Below are positions 37,905 through 47,221 of a stretch of DNA of 64,000 bases, piece by piece; position 1 is the first letter of the stretch, and each line of letters opens with the position of its first letter. Origin of the DNA: Cellulomonas fulva (lineage in GTDB: Bacteria; Actinomycetota; Actinomycetes; Actinomycetales; Cellulomonadaceae); the NCBI RefSeq assembly GCF_018531375.1, contig NZ_JAHBOH010000001.1, positions 1 through 64,000 on the forward strand, in the 5' to 3' direction. The notes under the pieces are model-generated. The model ran no database searches, was not told where the DNA came from, and worked only from the letters and a program-made list of their open reading frames with translations. The translations under genes were made by a program, and so were the position numbers.

Positions 37905-38447
37905 CTACAGGGTTCCTGGACGGTCGTCCGAGGGGTCCGCGGCGGCCGGCTCGACGTACGGCACGTGGGCGCGGGTGACCGCGCGGTAGTCGAGGTAGGC
38001 GGACCCGAGGACGCCCACCAGCAGCACCGCGGCGAGCACCGGCTTGGAGTAGAAGTCCAGGTCCTTGATGACGGCCAGGACGACGATCACGACCAGCACC
38101 TTGGCGAGCCACGTCCCCATCACGACGGCGGCCATGACCTGCGGCGTGGACCGCACCGTGCGCAGCATCGCGACCACGGTGGTCCCGGAGAAGACGAGCG
38201 CCAGGCCGATCCCGATGAGCGCGCCCCACACGCCCTCCGTCCCGTCGACCAGGTACCCGACCGGGACCCCGACCACCGTCAGCGCGCCCAGCAGCAGGAG
38301 CATCGAGCGCAGCGCGGTGCGGAAGACCTGCTCGGAGGTCGTGTCGTGGCGCGGCGCGGGGGCCGTCGCGTCCTGCGGCCCGCTGGGCTCCCCGGGCTGG
38401 GTCGCGGGGTCCGGCTTCGGCGTCTCGTCGGTCATCTGCTCACTCAC
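37905..38447 (-). CDS. atpI: AtpI-like membrane protein
   Basis: 180 aa from a GTG overlapping the wecA stop (GTGA). After about 40 disordered Pro/Thr-rich residues come four membrane helices (MLLLLGALTVVGVPVGYLV and following). The position directly before atpB and the four-helix layout fit ATP synthase protein I, thought to help c-ring assembly. Confidence 0.72.
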   Translation of the reverse strand: MSEQMTDETPKPDPATQPGEPSGPQDATAPAPRHDTTSEQVFRTALRSMLLLLGALTVVGVPVGYLVDGTEGVWGALIGIGLALVFSGTTVVAMLRTVRSTPQVMAAVVMGTWLAKVLVVIVVLAVIKDLDFYSKPVLAAVLLVGVLGSAYLDYRAVTRAHVPYVEPAAADPSDDRPGTL

Positions 38448-39547
38448 GTCGTGGTCGGTCGGGCGGAACGGCCGCGCAGGGGGCCCAGGGTCAGCAGCAC
38501 CGCGACGACGATCCCGCCGGCGAACAGCCAGAGCACCGTCGTCGAGGAGAACACCACCAGCGCCCCGACGCCGAACGCGAACAGCGCGGTCCAGACGTAC
38601 ATGATGGCGACCGCGCGGCGGTGGCTGTGGCCGAGCGCGAGCAGCCGGTGGTGCAGGTGCATGCGGTCGGGGTGGAACGGGGACTTCCCCTGCAGCACGC
38701 GGCGCACGATCGCCAGCCCCATGTCGAGCAGGGGCAGGATCAGCACCGCGAACGGCAGGAGCATCGGCAGGAAGGCCGGGAAGGACTGGCGCACGGAGAC
38801 CTGCTCGGGGTCGATCTGGCCCGTGACCACGATCGCCGCGGCGGACAGGACGAAGCCCAGCAGCATCGCGCCCGAGTCACCCATGAAGATCCGCGCCGGG
38901 TAGAAGTTGTGCGGCAGGAAGCCGACGCAGGCGCCGACCAGCGCGGCCACGACGAGCGTCGAGAGGCTCGCGTAGTCGCCCGACGTCGCGCGCGTGAGCA
39001 GGTACGAGTAGAGGAAGAACGCCGCTCCCCCGATGGCGAGCACGCCCGCCGCGAGCCCGTCCAGCCCGTCGACGAAGTTCACCGCGTTCATCGCGATCAC
39101 GACCGTGAGGATCGTCAGGAACGTCCACATCCGGGTCGAGCTCACGGTCACGCCGCCGATCGGCAGCTGGTAGAGCTGCACGCCCTGCCACGCGAGGAAG
39201 CCCGCGGCGAGGACCTGCCCCATCAGCTTGGTCAGCCAGTCGAGGTCCCAGATGTCGTCCGCGACGCCGAGCAGGCAGACCATGCCCGCACCGCCGACGA
39301 TCCCGACGAGCGCCTTCGGGTTGTCGTACACACCCTCGAGGAACGGCAGCCGGCTCGCCATCGTGATCGCGACCAGGATCCCGAGGAACATCGCCATGCC
39401 CCCGAGCCGCGGCGTCGGGATCGCGTGCACGTCACGGTCGCGCACCGCCGTGATCGCCCCCCACCGCAGGGCGCACCAGCGCGCCAGCGGCGTCATCAGG
39501 TAGGCGACGGCCGCGGCGAGCACCCCGACCAGCAGGTAGACCCTCAC
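38444..39547 (-). CDS. wecA: Polyprenyl-phosphate GlcNAc-1-phosphate transferase (WecA/Rfe)
   Basis: 367 aa, about 11 membrane segments. The MraY/WecA family motifs are present: ADDIWDLDW near residue 96, NAVNFVDGLDGLAAG near 155, FMGDSGA near 222, and HPDRMHLHHRLL near 295, where the HLHH block is the WecA-type sugar-recognition loop. It starts lipid-linked cell-wall glycan synthesis (arabinogalactan-linker or teichoic-acid-like polymer). GTG start overlaps the sua5 stop (GTGA). Confidence 0.9.
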   Translation of the reverse strand: MRVYLLVGVLAAAVAYLMTPLARWCALRWGAITAVRDRDVHAIPTPRLGGMAMFLGILVAITMASRLPFLEGVYDNPKALVGIVGGAGMVCLLGVADDIWDLDWLTKLMGQVLAAGFLAWQGVQLYQLPIGGVTVSSTRMWTFLTILTVVIAMNAVNFVDGLDGLAAGVLAIGGAAFFLYSYLLTRATSGDYASLSTLVVAALVGACVGFLPHNFYPARIFMGDSGAMLLGFVLSAAAIVVTGQIDPEQVSVRQSFPAFLPMLLPFAVLILPLLDMGLAIVRRVLQGKSPFHPDRMHLHHRLLALGHSHRRAVAIMYVWTALFAFGVGALVVFSSTTVLWLFAGGIVVAVLLTLGPLRGRSARPTTT

Positions 39548-40302
39548 CCGGTGGGACCCCCCGGCGCGTCGTCGTGGGTGTGCTCGTCGTCCGCGTCCGC
39601 ACCGGCCGGCTCGTCGCCGGTGCCCGCACCCGTGCCGGCGTCGTCGGCCGGGAACGCGCCGTCGACGCCGCGGACGGGCGCGACCGCGTTGAGCTCCTCG
39701 AGCGAGATCGCCCCCTCCCGGACCACGCGCAGCGGGCCGGTCGCGTCGACGATGGTCGAGGCGACCTGCCCGGGCGCGTCCCCCGCGTCGAGGTAGACGC
39801 GCACGCGGTCGCCGAGCATGCGGTAGGCGTCCGCCGCGGTCACGGCGGCGGGCTGCCCGGTCCGGTTGGCGCTCGAGACGGCCATCGGGCCGGTGCGCTT
39901 GAGCAGGGCCCGGGCCGTCGCGTGGTCCGGTACCCGCAGCGCGACGGTCCCGTGGGTCTCCCCCAGGTCCCAGGCGAGCGACGGCTGCGCCCGCACGATG
40001 AGCGTCAGGCCGCCGGGCCAGAACGCCTCGGCGAGCAGCCGCGCGTGCGGCGGCACGTCGGTCGCCAGGCCGTCGAGCGTGCGGACGTCCGCGATCAGCA
40101 CGGGCGGCGGCATCTGCCGGCCGCGGCCCTTCGCGTCGAGCAGCTCCTGCACCGCGACGGGCGAGAAGGCGTCGGCCCCGATGCCGTAGACGGTGTCGGT
40201 GGGGAGGACCACGAGGCCGCCGTTGGCGACCACGTCGACCGCCTCGTCCAGCGCCGGTCCCCAGGTCGCCGGGTCGTGGGCGGGCTTGGTGCGCGCGTTC
40301 AC
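39544..40302 (-). CDS. sua5: L-threonylcarbamoyladenylate synthase (Sua5/YwlC/TsaC)
   Basis: 252 aa from a GTG overlapping the prmC stop (GTGA). The YrdC fold has GGLVVLPTDTVYGIGADA near residue 28, KGRGRQMPPPVLI, and the SSANRTGQPA motif near 145. It makes the threonylcarbamoyl-AMP used for t6A37 in tRNAs. The last 45 residues (DDAGTGAGTGDEPAGAD) are an acidic low-complexity tail, not the folded Sua5 domain. Confidence 0.9.
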   Translation of the reverse strand: MNARTKPAHDPATWGPALDEAVDVVANGGLVVLPTDTVYGIGADAFSPVAVQELLDAKGRGRQMPPPVLIADVRTLDGLATDVPPHARLLAEAFWPGGLTLIVRAQPSLAWDLGETHGTVALRVPDHATARALLKRTGPMAVSSANRTGQPAAVTAADAYRMLGDRVRVYLDAGDAPGQVASTIVDATGPLRVVREGAISLEELNAVAPVRGVDGAFPADDAGTGAGTGDEPAGADADDEHTHDDAPGGPTG

Positions 40303-41219
40303 GGCTGGGAGTCTTCCACGTCGCGCCGTGCGTTCCGACGCGCCACGAGCATGCGAGGGCGTCCGGTGAGGTCCGGCAGCGTCGCGACCTGCGCGAACGC
40401 CCCTGAGGAGGTCGCCACCTCGCGGACCGCGGCGTCCTGCACCTCCGCGTGCTCCATCACGACGAGACCGCCCGGGGCCAGCAGCCGCGCCGCCGCCGCG
40501 AGCACCGCGCGCGGCACGTCGAGCCCGTCCGCGCCGCCGCCGTACAACGCCAGGTCGGGGTCGTGGTCGCGGACCTCGGGCTCGCGCGGCACCGCGTCCG
40601 GCGGCACGTACGGCGGGTTGGAGACCAGCACGTCCACCTGTCCGACGAGCTCGGCGAGCAGCGCCGGGTCGCGCACGTCCCCCTGCTCGACGCGCAGGCG
40701 CAGCGTGCCGACGGCGCCGCTGTTGTGCCGCGTGAGCCCGACGGCCTCGGGCGACAGGTCCACGGCGACCACCCGGGCCTCGGCCACCTCGGTGTCGACC
40801 GCGAGCGCGATCGCGCCGGTCCCGCAGCACAGGTCGACGACGAGCGGGCTGCGCCCGGTCGCGGCGACGCGCCGCGCCTCGTCGATCGCCGCCTGCGCGA
40901 CCACCTCGGTCTCCGGCCGCGGCACGAACACGCCGGGCTCGACGCGCAGCGTCAGGTACCGGAACACGGTGTGGCCGACGATGTGCTGCAGCGGCTCACG
41001 CCCCCGGCGCCGCTCCACCAGCTCGGCGAACTCCTCGACGAACCCCGCGGGCGCCGGGTCCGGCGCGAGGACGAGCTCGAGGCGCGGCAGCCCGAGGGCG
41101 TACGCCGCGAGCGCCACGGCGTCCACCCGGGGGGAGGGCACGCCGGCCTGGTCGAGCACCCGCACGGCGCCCTCGACGAGCGCCCGGACGCCCGGGACCC
41201 GCTCGTCCGCGGAGGTCAC
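40299..41219 (-). CDS. prmC: Release-factor glutamine N5-methyltransferase
   Basis: 306 aa from a GTG overlapping the prfA stop (GTGA). An N-terminal helical domain is followed by PRPETE near residue 119, SAM-binding [13 protein letters not shown] and the catalytic NPPYVPP near residue 210. It methylates the GGQ glutamine of RF1, whose gene is just upstream in the same operon. Confidence 0.93.
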   Translation of the reverse strand: MTSADERVPGVRALVEGAVRVLDQAGVPSPRVDAVALAAYALGLPRLELVLAPDPAPAGFVEEFAELVERRRGREPLQHIVGHTVFRYLTLRVEPGVFVPRPETEVVAQAAIDEARRVAATGRSPLVVDLCCGTGAIALAVDTEVAEARVVAVDLSPEAVGLTRHNSGAVGTLRLRVEQGDVRDPALLAELVGQVDVLVSNPPYVPPDAVPREPEVRDHDPDLALYGGGADGLDVPRAVLAAAARLLAPGGLVVMEHAEVQDAAVREVATSSGAFAQVATLPDLTGRPRMLVARRNARRDVEDSQP

Positions 41220-42301
41220 GCGCCCGCCTCGGCCAGCCGGGCGGCCTCGTCTGCCTCGATCGCCGAGGTGACGACCGGCCCCAGGTCGCCCGCGAGCACG
41301 GCGTCGAGGTTGTAGGCCTTGTAGCCGGTGCGGTGGTCCGCGATGCGGTTCTCCGGGAAGTTGTAGGTGCGGATGCGCTCCGAGCGGTCGACCGTGCGGA
41401 CCTGGCTGCGCCGAGCCGCGCTCGCGGCCGCCGCGGCCTCCTCCTGGCGCGCGGCGAGCAGCCGCGCGCGCAGGACGCGCATCGCCTGCTCGCGGTTCTG
41501 CAGCTGCGACTTCTCGTTCTGCATCGAGACCACGATGCCCGTGGGGACGTGGGTGATGCGGACCGCGGAGTCCGTCGTGTTGACGGACTGCCCGCCGGGA
41601 CCCGACGAGCGGTAGACGTCGATCCGCAGGTCGTTCGGGTCGATCTCGACCTCGCCCTCGTCGTCCGCCTCGGGGAAGACGAGGACGCCCGCCGCCGACG
41701 TGTGGATGCGGCCCGCGGACTCGGTGACCGGGACGCGCTGCACGCGGTGCACGCCGCCCTCGTACTTGAGGTGCGCCCACACGCCGTCCTCCGGCGCGAC
41801 CGTGCCGCGCGACTTCACCGCGAGCTGCACGTCCTTGTACCCGCCGAGGTCCGACGGCGTCGACTCCAGCACCTGCGTGGACCAGCCCATGCGCTCGGCG
41901 TACCGCGTGTACATCCGCAGCAGGTCGCCGGCGAACAGCGCGGACTCCTCCCCGCCCTCCCCGGCCTTGACCTCGAGGATCACGTCGCGCGCGTCGTCCG
42001 GGTCCCGCGGGATGAGGACCGAGCGGAGTCGGCCCGCCGCGTCCTCGGCGGCCGCCCGGAGGCCCGGCAGCTCGGCCGCGAACGCCTCGTCCTGGGTCGC
42101 GAGCTCGGCGGCGGCCGCGGCGTCGTCGGACGCGGCCCGCCAGGCGCGGTACGCCTGCGCGACGCGCCCCAGCTCCGCGTACCGGCGCCCCAGCTGGCGC
42201 GCCCGCGCCGGGTCGGCGTGCACCGACGGGTCGGCGAGCTGCGCCTCGATCTGCGCGTGCTCGGCGAGCAGCGGCTCGGCGGCGGCGAACTGCTCGCTCA
42301 C
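41216..42301 (-). CDS. prfA: Peptide chain release factor 1
   Basis: 361 aa from a GTG with AGGGAG 7 nt upstream. The catalytic loop [15 protein letters not shown] is near residue 230, and [13 protein letters not shown] near residue 115 is conserved. It terminates translation at UAA and UAG. Head of a chain of five genes (prfA-prmC-sua5-wecA-atpI), each overlapping the next by four bases. Confidence 0.95.
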   Translation of the reverse strand: MSEQFAAAEPLLAEHAQIEAQLADPSVHADPARARQLGRRYAELGRVAQAYRAWRAASDDAAAAAELATQDEAFAAELPGLRAAAEDAAGRLRSVLIPRDPDDARDVILEVKAGEGGEESALFAGDLLRMYTRYAERMGWSTQVLESTPSDLGGYKDVQLAVKSRGTVAPEDGVWAHLKYEGGVHRVQRVPVTESAGRIHTSAAGVLVFPEADDEGEVEIDPNDLRIDVYRSSGPGGQSVNTTDSAVRITHVPTGIVVSMQNEKSQLQNREQAMRVLRARLLAARQEEAAAAASAARRSQVRTVDRSERIRTYNFPENRIADHRTGYKAYNLDAVLAGDLGPVVTSAIEADEAARLAEAGA

Positions 42302-42362
42302 GTCGGCTCCCTGGTGGTGCTGGGTGACCCGCGCACCGACGGACCGGAGAACGCGGGAACGA

Positions 42363-42430
42363 CGCAGCGCCGGTGCCCTCGCGGACACTGCCATGGAGGG
42401 CAGTCGTCCGCGCCGGGCACCGGCGCTGCG
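42363..42430 (-). terminator. Long nested hairpin between rpmE and prfA
   Basis: A perfect 16-bp inverted repeat (CGCAGCGCCGGTGCCC at 42363-42378 and its complement at 42415-42430) encloses further pairs GCGGAC/GTCCGC and ACTGCC/GGCAGT, so nearly the whole 68 nt folds into one long stem. It begins 6 nt after the rpmE stop. No T tract follows, as is common for actinobacterial terminators. Confidence 0.7.
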
Positions 42431-42436
42431 GAGGTG

Positions 42437-42652
42437 CTAGTTGCCGGCCTTCTTGCCGTAGCGCGCCTCGAAGCGGGCCACGCGACCACCGGTGTCGAGG
42501 ATCTTCTGCTTGCCCGTGTAGAACGGGTGGCACGCGCTGCAGACGTCGGCGTGGATCTTGCCGTCCGTCACGGTCGAGCGCGTCACGAAGGTGTTGCCGC
42601 AGGTGCACGTGACCTCGGTGACCACGTACTCCGGGTGGATGTCAGACTTCAC
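42437..42652 (-). CDS. rpmE: 50S ribosomal protein L31 (zinc-binding form)
   Basis: 71 aa from a GTG with AAGGAGA 5 nt upstream. MKSDIHPEY start, four Cys (CTCG at residues 16-18 and CSAC at 38-41) making the zinc site of the C+ form, and the HPFYTGKQK motif. A -10-like CACAAT lies at 42730-42725. Followed at once by a strong hairpin. Confidence 0.96.
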   Translation of the reverse strand: MKSDIHPEYVVTEVTCTCGNTFVTRSTVTDGKIHADVCSACHPFYTGKQKILDTGGRVARFEARYGKKAGN

Positions 42653-42765
42653 GGAACTCTCCTTGGTGGGATGTCTCCGGGTCCCGACGCGGATGCGCGC
42701 GGGTGAACCGCAGACCAGCGAACCATTGTGCCAGAACACCCCCGCGCGGCCGAATCTTCCCGGGG

Positions 42766-43290
42766 CTACCGCGGCGCGAGCGCGGCGGCGACCGCGCACC
42801 CGCGCCGCACCCACGCCAGCAGCGCGGCGTCGTCCAGGCCCGCGAGGTCGGCCAGCACCCAGCCGCGCATGGCGGAGCCGCGCATCACCACCGGCTGCAC
42901 GCCGTCCCGGGCGAGCAGCGTCGCGCGCTCGTCGGGTGGGACGCGCACCATCAGCCCGCCGCTGCGGCCGCTCACCGCCACCGCCATCGACCCGTCGAGC
43001 AGGAAAGCCACCCCGCCGAACATGCGGCGCTCCGCGAGCCGGGCGGTCACCGGCGCAGCCCTCGTCGTGCTGGTCGTCGTGCTGCTGGTCGTCGTGCTGC
43101 TCGTCGTGCTGCTCGTCGAGTCCGGCTCCGCCACGACCGCGCGGACCGCCTCCCGGACGCGCGCCACCGTCGCCTCGTCGACCACGGCCCTCTTCTCGAC
43201 CACCGCCTTCTTCTCGACCACCGCTCTCCCCTCGACCACGGGTACCCCCAGCCGCCGCGGGCGCGGGCCGCCCCGACGGGGCCCGACCAC
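42766..43290 (-). CDS. TfoX N-terminal-domain protein expanded by in-frame repeats
   Basis: Up to 174 aa; the start is uncertain, as several GTG codons fall in the repetitive 5' part. The recognisable TfoX_N core is [20 protein letters not shown] with [10 protein letters not shown] and the closing [21 protein letters not shown]. Before it, the usual leading helix ([15 protein letters not shown]) is separated from the core by a Ser/Thr run encoded by a CTG/GTC-rich repeat (43061-43120). The N-terminus is a VVEK-type repeat (43179-43242). The family's role outside competence is unknown. Confidence 0.7.
   Translation of the reverse strand: MVGPRRGGPRPRRLGVPVVEGRAVVEKKAVVEKRAVVDEATVARVREAVRAVVAEPDSTSSTTSSTTTSSTTTSTTRAAPVTARLAERRMFGGVAFLLDGSMAVAVSGRSGGLMVRVPPDERATLLARDGVQPVVMRGSAMRGWVLADLAGLDDAALLAWVRRGCAVAAALAPR
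43061..43120 (-). repeat. CTCGTCGTGCTG-type simple repeat inside the TfoX-like gene
   Basis: Imperfect runs of CTCGTCGTG/CTGGTCGTC repeat across 60 bases, encoding a Ser/Thr tract. All units are multiples of three, so the frame is kept. Confidence 0.75.
43179..43242 (-). repeat. 18-bp tandem repeat, 3.5 copies
   Basis: CGACCACGGCCCTCTTCT at 43179 recurs with small changes at 43197 and 43215 and partly at 43233. It encodes the repeated VVEK(K/R)A element at the N-terminus of the TfoX-like protein. Confidence 0.78.
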
Positions 43291-43448
43291 CCGCGCACGA
43301 CCGTAGCCTCAGACCCCGACAGCGCGACATGCCGGCGACGAGCCGGCGACGGGCCCGCGACGAGACCGCTACGAGACCGCTACGAGACCAGGCGCCCGGC
43401 ACGCCGCCTAGCATGGGGAGCCCTCTCGTCCCCTGCCCTGGAGCTGCC

Positions 43449-44585
43449 GTGCCCCGCACGCTCGTCGTCACCAACGACTTCCCGACGCGACAGGGCGGCA
43501 TCGAGGCCTTCGTCGCCGCGCTGTGCGACCGGTTCCCGCCCGACGAGGTCGTCGTGTACACCGCGAGCATGCCGGGCGACGCCGCGTACGACGCCGCGCT
43601 GCCCTACCCGGTGCTCCGGGACCGCGCGTCGACGCTGCTGCCCACGCCGCGCGTGCGGCGGGCGGTCGTCGCGGCCCTCCACGAGCACGGGTGCGACCGC
43701 GTGCTGTTCGGGGCGTCGGCGCCGCTCGGTCTCCTGGCGCCCGCGCTGCGGGAGGCCGGTGCGCGCAGGGTCGTGGCCATCACGCACGGCCACGAGGTGT
43801 GGTGGGCGCGCGTGCCCGGGACGCGGCAGGCGCTGCGGCGGATCGGCGACTCGGTCGACGCCCTCACGTACATCTCCGGCTGGTGCCGGGACCAGATCGC
43901 GCGTGCGCTGTCGCCGCGCGGGCGCGCGCACCAGCAGCGCCTGGCGCCCGGCGTCGACTCGGAGCGGTTCACGCCCGGCTGCGGCGGCGGCCGCGTGCGC
44001 GCCGAGCGCGGCATCGGGGACGCGCCGCTCGTCGTGTGCGCCGCGCGCCTGGTCCCGCGCAAGGGGCAGGACACGCTCATCGCCGCGTGGCCCGCGGTGC
44101 TGCGCGCCGTGCCGGACGCGCGCCTGCTCGTCGTCGGGGACGGGCCGTACCGCGAGCGGCTGGACCAGCAGGTGGCGAAGCTCGGGCTCGGCGCGTCCGT
44201 CACGTTCACCGGGCCCGTGCCCTGGGCCGAGATCCCGCCGTACTTCGACGCCGCCGACGTGTTCGCGATGCCGTCGCGCACCCGGCTGCTGGGGCTCGAG
44301 CCGGAGGGTCTCGGGATCGTGTACCTGGAGGCCGCGTCGTGCGGCAAGCCGGTGGTCGTCGGGCGCTCGGGCGGCGCACCGGACGCGGTGGTCGACGGGG
44401 TGACGGGGTACCTGGTGGACCCGCGGTCGCCCGCGGACGTCGCCGCGCGCCTGGTCGAGCTGCTGACCGACCGGGAGACCGCGCGCCGCATGGGCGAGGC
44501 GGGGCGCGAGCGGGCGCGCGCGGACTGGCAGTGGGACGCGGTCGCCCGCACCTGCCGCGGTTACCTCGGCTACCCGGAGGCCTGA
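43449..44585 (+). CDS. pimB: GT4 mannosyltransferase, PimB-like
   Basis: 378 aa from a GTG with CTGGAG upstream and a -10-like TAGCAT at 43409-43414. [14 protein letters not shown] at the N-terminus, [13 protein letters not shown] near residue 112, [11 protein letters not shown] near 205 and [18 protein letters not shown] near 290 (the donor-phosphate E-x7-E motif) match GDP-mannose-dependent PimB' that adds the second mannose in phosphatidylinositol mannoside synthesis. It acts at the inner membrane face. Other GT4 mannosyltransferases remain possible. Confidence 0.78.
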   Translation: MPRTLVVTNDFPTRQGGIEAFVAALCDRFPPDEVVVYTASMPGDAAYDAALPYPVLRDRASTLLPTPRVRRAVVAALHEHGCDRVLFGASAPLGLLAPALREAGARRVVAITHGHEVWWARVPGTRQALRRIGDSVDALTYISGWCRDQIARALSPRGRAHQQRLAPGVDSERFTPGCGGGRVRAERGIGDAPLVVCAARLVPRKGQDTLIAAWPAVLRAVPDARLLVVGDGPYRERLDQQVAKLGLGASVTFTGPVPWAEIPPYFDAADVFAMPSRTRLLGLEPEGLGIVYLEAASCGKPVVVGRSGGAPDAVVDGVTGYLVDPRSPADVAARLVELLTDRETARRMGEAGRERARADWQWDAVARTCRGYLGYPEA

Positions 44586-44653
44586 CGCCGGGCGGACGTG
44601 TCGGTGCCACCGCGCACACTGGGGGCACCCACCGGACGCCCCAGGAGGTCGGC

Positions 44654-45259
44654 ATGACGGACGACGAGGTCCTCGACGAGCGAGCGGTCCTGCGCCGCTA
44701 CCTGCAGGCCGCGCGCGACACCCTCGTCTGGAAGCTGGAGGGGCTCGACGAGCGGCAGGCGCGCTGGCCGCACACCCCGACCGGGACCAACCTGCTCGGG
44801 CTCGTGAAGCACGCCGCGGGGGTCGAGGCCGACTACTTCGGCGTGACGTTCGGCCGCCCGTGGCCGGGCCCGCCGATGCCGTGGACCGACGAGTCCGCGC
44901 CGCCCAACACCGACATGTGGGCGACGACCGAGGAGACGACGGCCGGGATCGTCGCGCTGTACCGGAGCGTCTGGGCGTTCGCCGACGAGCTGATCGCCAC
45001 CGCCCCGCTGGACACGCGCGGCCGCGTGCCGTGGTGGCCCGAGGAGCGGGCGACCGTCACCCTGCGCCAGGTGGTCGTGCACACGACGTACGACCTGTCG
45101 CGGCACGCCGGGCACGCGGACATCCTGCGCGAGCTCACCGACGGCGCCGCCGGGTTGCGCGCCGACGTCTCCAACCTGCCGGACCAGTCGGCGCAGGACT
45201 GGGCGGACTACGTGACGCGGCTGCGGGGCGTCGCGGAGTCGTTCCCGCCGGGGACCTGA
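44654..45259 (+). CDS. DinB-family (DUF664-like) protein
   Basis: 201 aa; ATG with AGGAGG 5 nt upstream. Four-helix DinB fold with possible metal ligands in LLGLVKHAAGVEADYF near residue 55 and HTTYDLSRHAGHADILRE near residue 143. Such proteins are often thiol-dependent (mycothiol/bacillithiol) transferases or of unknown role; no substrate can be assigned. Confidence 0.82.
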   Translation: MTDDEVLDERAVLRRYLQAARDTLVWKLEGLDERQARWPHTPTGTNLLGLVKHAAGVEADYFGVTFGRPWPGPPMPWTDESAPPNTDMWATTEETTAGIVALYRSVWAFADELIATAPLDTRGRVPWWPEERATVTLRQVVVHTTYDLSRHAGHADILRELTDGAAGLRADVSNLPDQSAQDWADYVTRLRGVAESFPPGT

Positions 45260-45280
45260 CCGGCGGACGTGACCGGCCGG

Positions 45281-45327
45281 CGACGACGAGACCCCGGCAC
45301 CCGCGCGAGCGGGCACCGGGGTCGTCG
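45281..45327. terminator. Bidirectional hairpin between the DinB and opuAC genes
   Basis: Arms ACCCCGGCACCCGC (45291-45304) and GCGGGCACCGGGGT (45309-45322) pair except for a central 2x2 mismatch. Flanking CGACGAC/GTCGTCG extends the stem. It lies between two convergent genes. Confidence 0.65.
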
Positions 45328-45333
45328 GACGGG

Positions 45334-46278
45334 TCACGCCGAGGCGGCAGCCTGGAGGTCGTCGACGAACGTCGCGTTGTCCTCGAGCCACGCGCGGGCC
45401 GACGCGTCGGGGTCGGCGCCCTCGTCCTCGTTGAACATGAGGTTCTCGAGCGAGAACAGCTGCTCGTCGGTGAGGGTGAAGGCGTCGATCCACGACGCGA
45501 GCGTCGGGTAGTCCGCGGTGAAGTCGGTCCGGCCGACGGTGTGGATCTCCTCGGCGGTGCCCATGGCACCCTCCGGGTCCTCCAGGTCGCGGATCGGGTA
45601 CTCGTCGTAGGCCCAGTGCGGGCGCCAGAGCGTCACGACGACGTCCTCGCCGGCGTCCGTGGCGCCCTTGAGCTCCGCCAGCATCGCGGGCGTCGAGGAG
45701 ATGACGAAGTCCATGTCCTCGAGCCCGTACGCCGGGATGGCCTCGTCCTGCGTGATCCGGGTCAGGCCGGCACCGGACTCGATCCCGACGATCCGGTCGC
45801 CGAACGCGTCCGCGTGCGCGGCGAGCTCGTCGAGCGACGTGATCGGGGCGTCCTCGTTCACCGCGATCGTCAGCTTGGCGTCGTCGTACCAGACACCGAG
45901 CTGCTCGAGGTCGTCGCCGTACTTCTCGAGGTAGTCCGCGTGGGTCGAGGGCAGCCACATGTCGAAGTTCACGTCGTAGTCGCCGCCCGCGAGCCCGGCG
46001 TACACCAGGCCCGCCTCGGCCTCGCCGGTCTCGACGTCGTACCCCTCGTCCTCCAGCATCACCTTGAACAGGTGGGACACGGCGATGCCCTCGTCCCACC
46101 CGGAGTGGATGCCGATCGAGACCGTGCTCAGGTCCCCGTTCTCGAGCCGGTCGCCCGCGGCCTGCGTGCCGCCGTCCGACGACGGGTCGCCGTCACCGGC
46201 GCACGCGGTGAGCCCGAGCGTGAGCCCGAGTGCGGCCACCCCGGCCGCGATCTGACGCTTGCGAGTGCGAAGTCGCAT
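45334..46278 (-). CDS. opuAC: Glycine betaine/osmoprotectant-binding lipoprotein
   Basis: 314 aa from the ATG with GGAAGGAC 6 nt upstream (another ATG lies immediately before). Basic start, hydrophobic stretch and lipobox LTAC near residue 26. The mature protein has the OpuAC/ProX pattern: STVSIGIHSGWDEGIAVSHL, NFDMWLPSTHADYLEKYG with Trp and His of the aromatic cage, and VVTLWRPHWAYDEYPI. Partner of the permease and ATPase upstream. Confidence 0.9.
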   Translation of the reverse strand: MRLRTRKRQIAAGVAALGLTLGLTACAGDGDPSSDGGTQAAGDRLENGDLSTVSIGIHSGWDEGIAVSHLFKVMLEDEGYDVETGEAEAGLVYAGLAGGDYDVNFDMWLPSTHADYLEKYGDDLEQLGVWYDDAKLTIAVNEDAPITSLDELAAHADAFGDRIVGIESGAGLTRITQDEAIPAYGLEDMDFVISSTPAMLAELKGATDAGEDVVVTLWRPHWAYDEYPIRDLEDPEGAMGTAEEIHTVGRTDFTADYPTLASWIDAFTLTDEQLFSLENLMFNEDEGADPDASARAWLEDNATFVDDLQAAASA

Positions 46279-46333
46279 CATGTCCTTCCGTGCGGTCCCG
46301 GCCCGGATGCCGGAGACCTGGTGGGGGTCGTGG

Positions 46334-47221
46334 TCAGGCCGTCGCCGTGGCAAGGGCCCGGGAGACCTTCGACCGGCCGCCGAGAGCGGCGGTGACGCGG
46401 TCGAGGTACATCGCGAGGATGACGACGGAGATGCCGGCCTCGAAGCCGAGCGAGACGTCGACGCGCTGCAGCGAGGACACGACGTCGCGGCCGAGGCCGG
46501 CGGCGCCGACCATGCCGGAGATGACCACCATCGACAGCGCGAGCATGATCACCTGGTTGACGCCGGCCATGATCGTGGGCATCGCGAGGGGCAGCTGGAT
46601 CTGGCGCAGGATGCGTCCCTCGCCCGAGCCGAACGCGTGACCGGCCTCGACCACCTCGTGGTCGACCTGCCGGATGCCGAGCTCGGTGAACCGGACGCCG
46701 GGCGCCATGGCGAAGATGACGGTCGCGACGAGGCCGGGCACCACGCCGACGTGGAAGATCACGACGGTCGGGATGAGGTAGACGAACGCCGGCATCGTCT
46801 GCATGAAGTCGAGCACCGGCCGCAGGACGCGCGACACGTGGTCGTTGCGCGCCGCCCAGATGCCGAGCGGGACGGCGAGGACGATCGCGACCAGGCTCGC
46901 GAGCACCACGAGCGCGAGCGTGGACATCGCGTTGTCCCACTGGTCCACGGCCCCGATCACGAGGAAGCCGACCGCGGAGCCCGCCGCGAGCCGCCAGCCC
47001 TTGACCAGGAACGCGATGCCGACGAGCACGAGGGCGACCAGCCAGAACGGCGGTCCGCCGAGCACCGTCTCGAGGCCGTCGTAGGCGGCCTCGAGCACGG
47101 TGCGCACCTGGTCGAACAGGCCGCGGAAGGTGGCGGTGACCCAGTCGACGCCCTGCTCGACCCAGTCGCCGAGCGGCACGCGCGGCGCACCCTCCACCGT
47201 GGCCAGGATCGCCGCGTTCAT
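46334..47221 (-). CDS. opuAB: Osmoprotectant ABC transporter permease
   Basis: 295 aa. An N-terminal amphipathic segment (DWVEQGVDWVTATFRGLFD) and 6 to 8 membrane helices. The ProW/OpuAB core has PLGIWAARNDHVSRVLRPVLDFMQTMPAFVYLIP, and the EAA-type loop is FGSGEGRILRQIQLPLAMPTI. The ATG overlaps the ATPase stop by ATGA. Confidence 0.92.
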   Translation of the reverse strand: MNAAILATVEGAPRVPLGDWVEQGVDWVTATFRGLFDQVRTVLEAAYDGLETVLGGPPFWLVALVLVGIAFLVKGWRLAAGSAVGFLVIGAVDQWDNAMSTLALVVLASLVAIVLAVPLGIWAARNDHVSRVLRPVLDFMQTMPAFVYLIPTVVIFHVGVVPGLVATVIFAMAPGVRFTELGIRQVDHEVVEAGHAFGSGEGRILRQIQLPLAMPTIMAGVNQVIMLALSMVVISGMVGAAGLGRDVVSSLQRVDVSLGFEAGISVVILAMYLDRVTAALGGRSKVSRALATATA

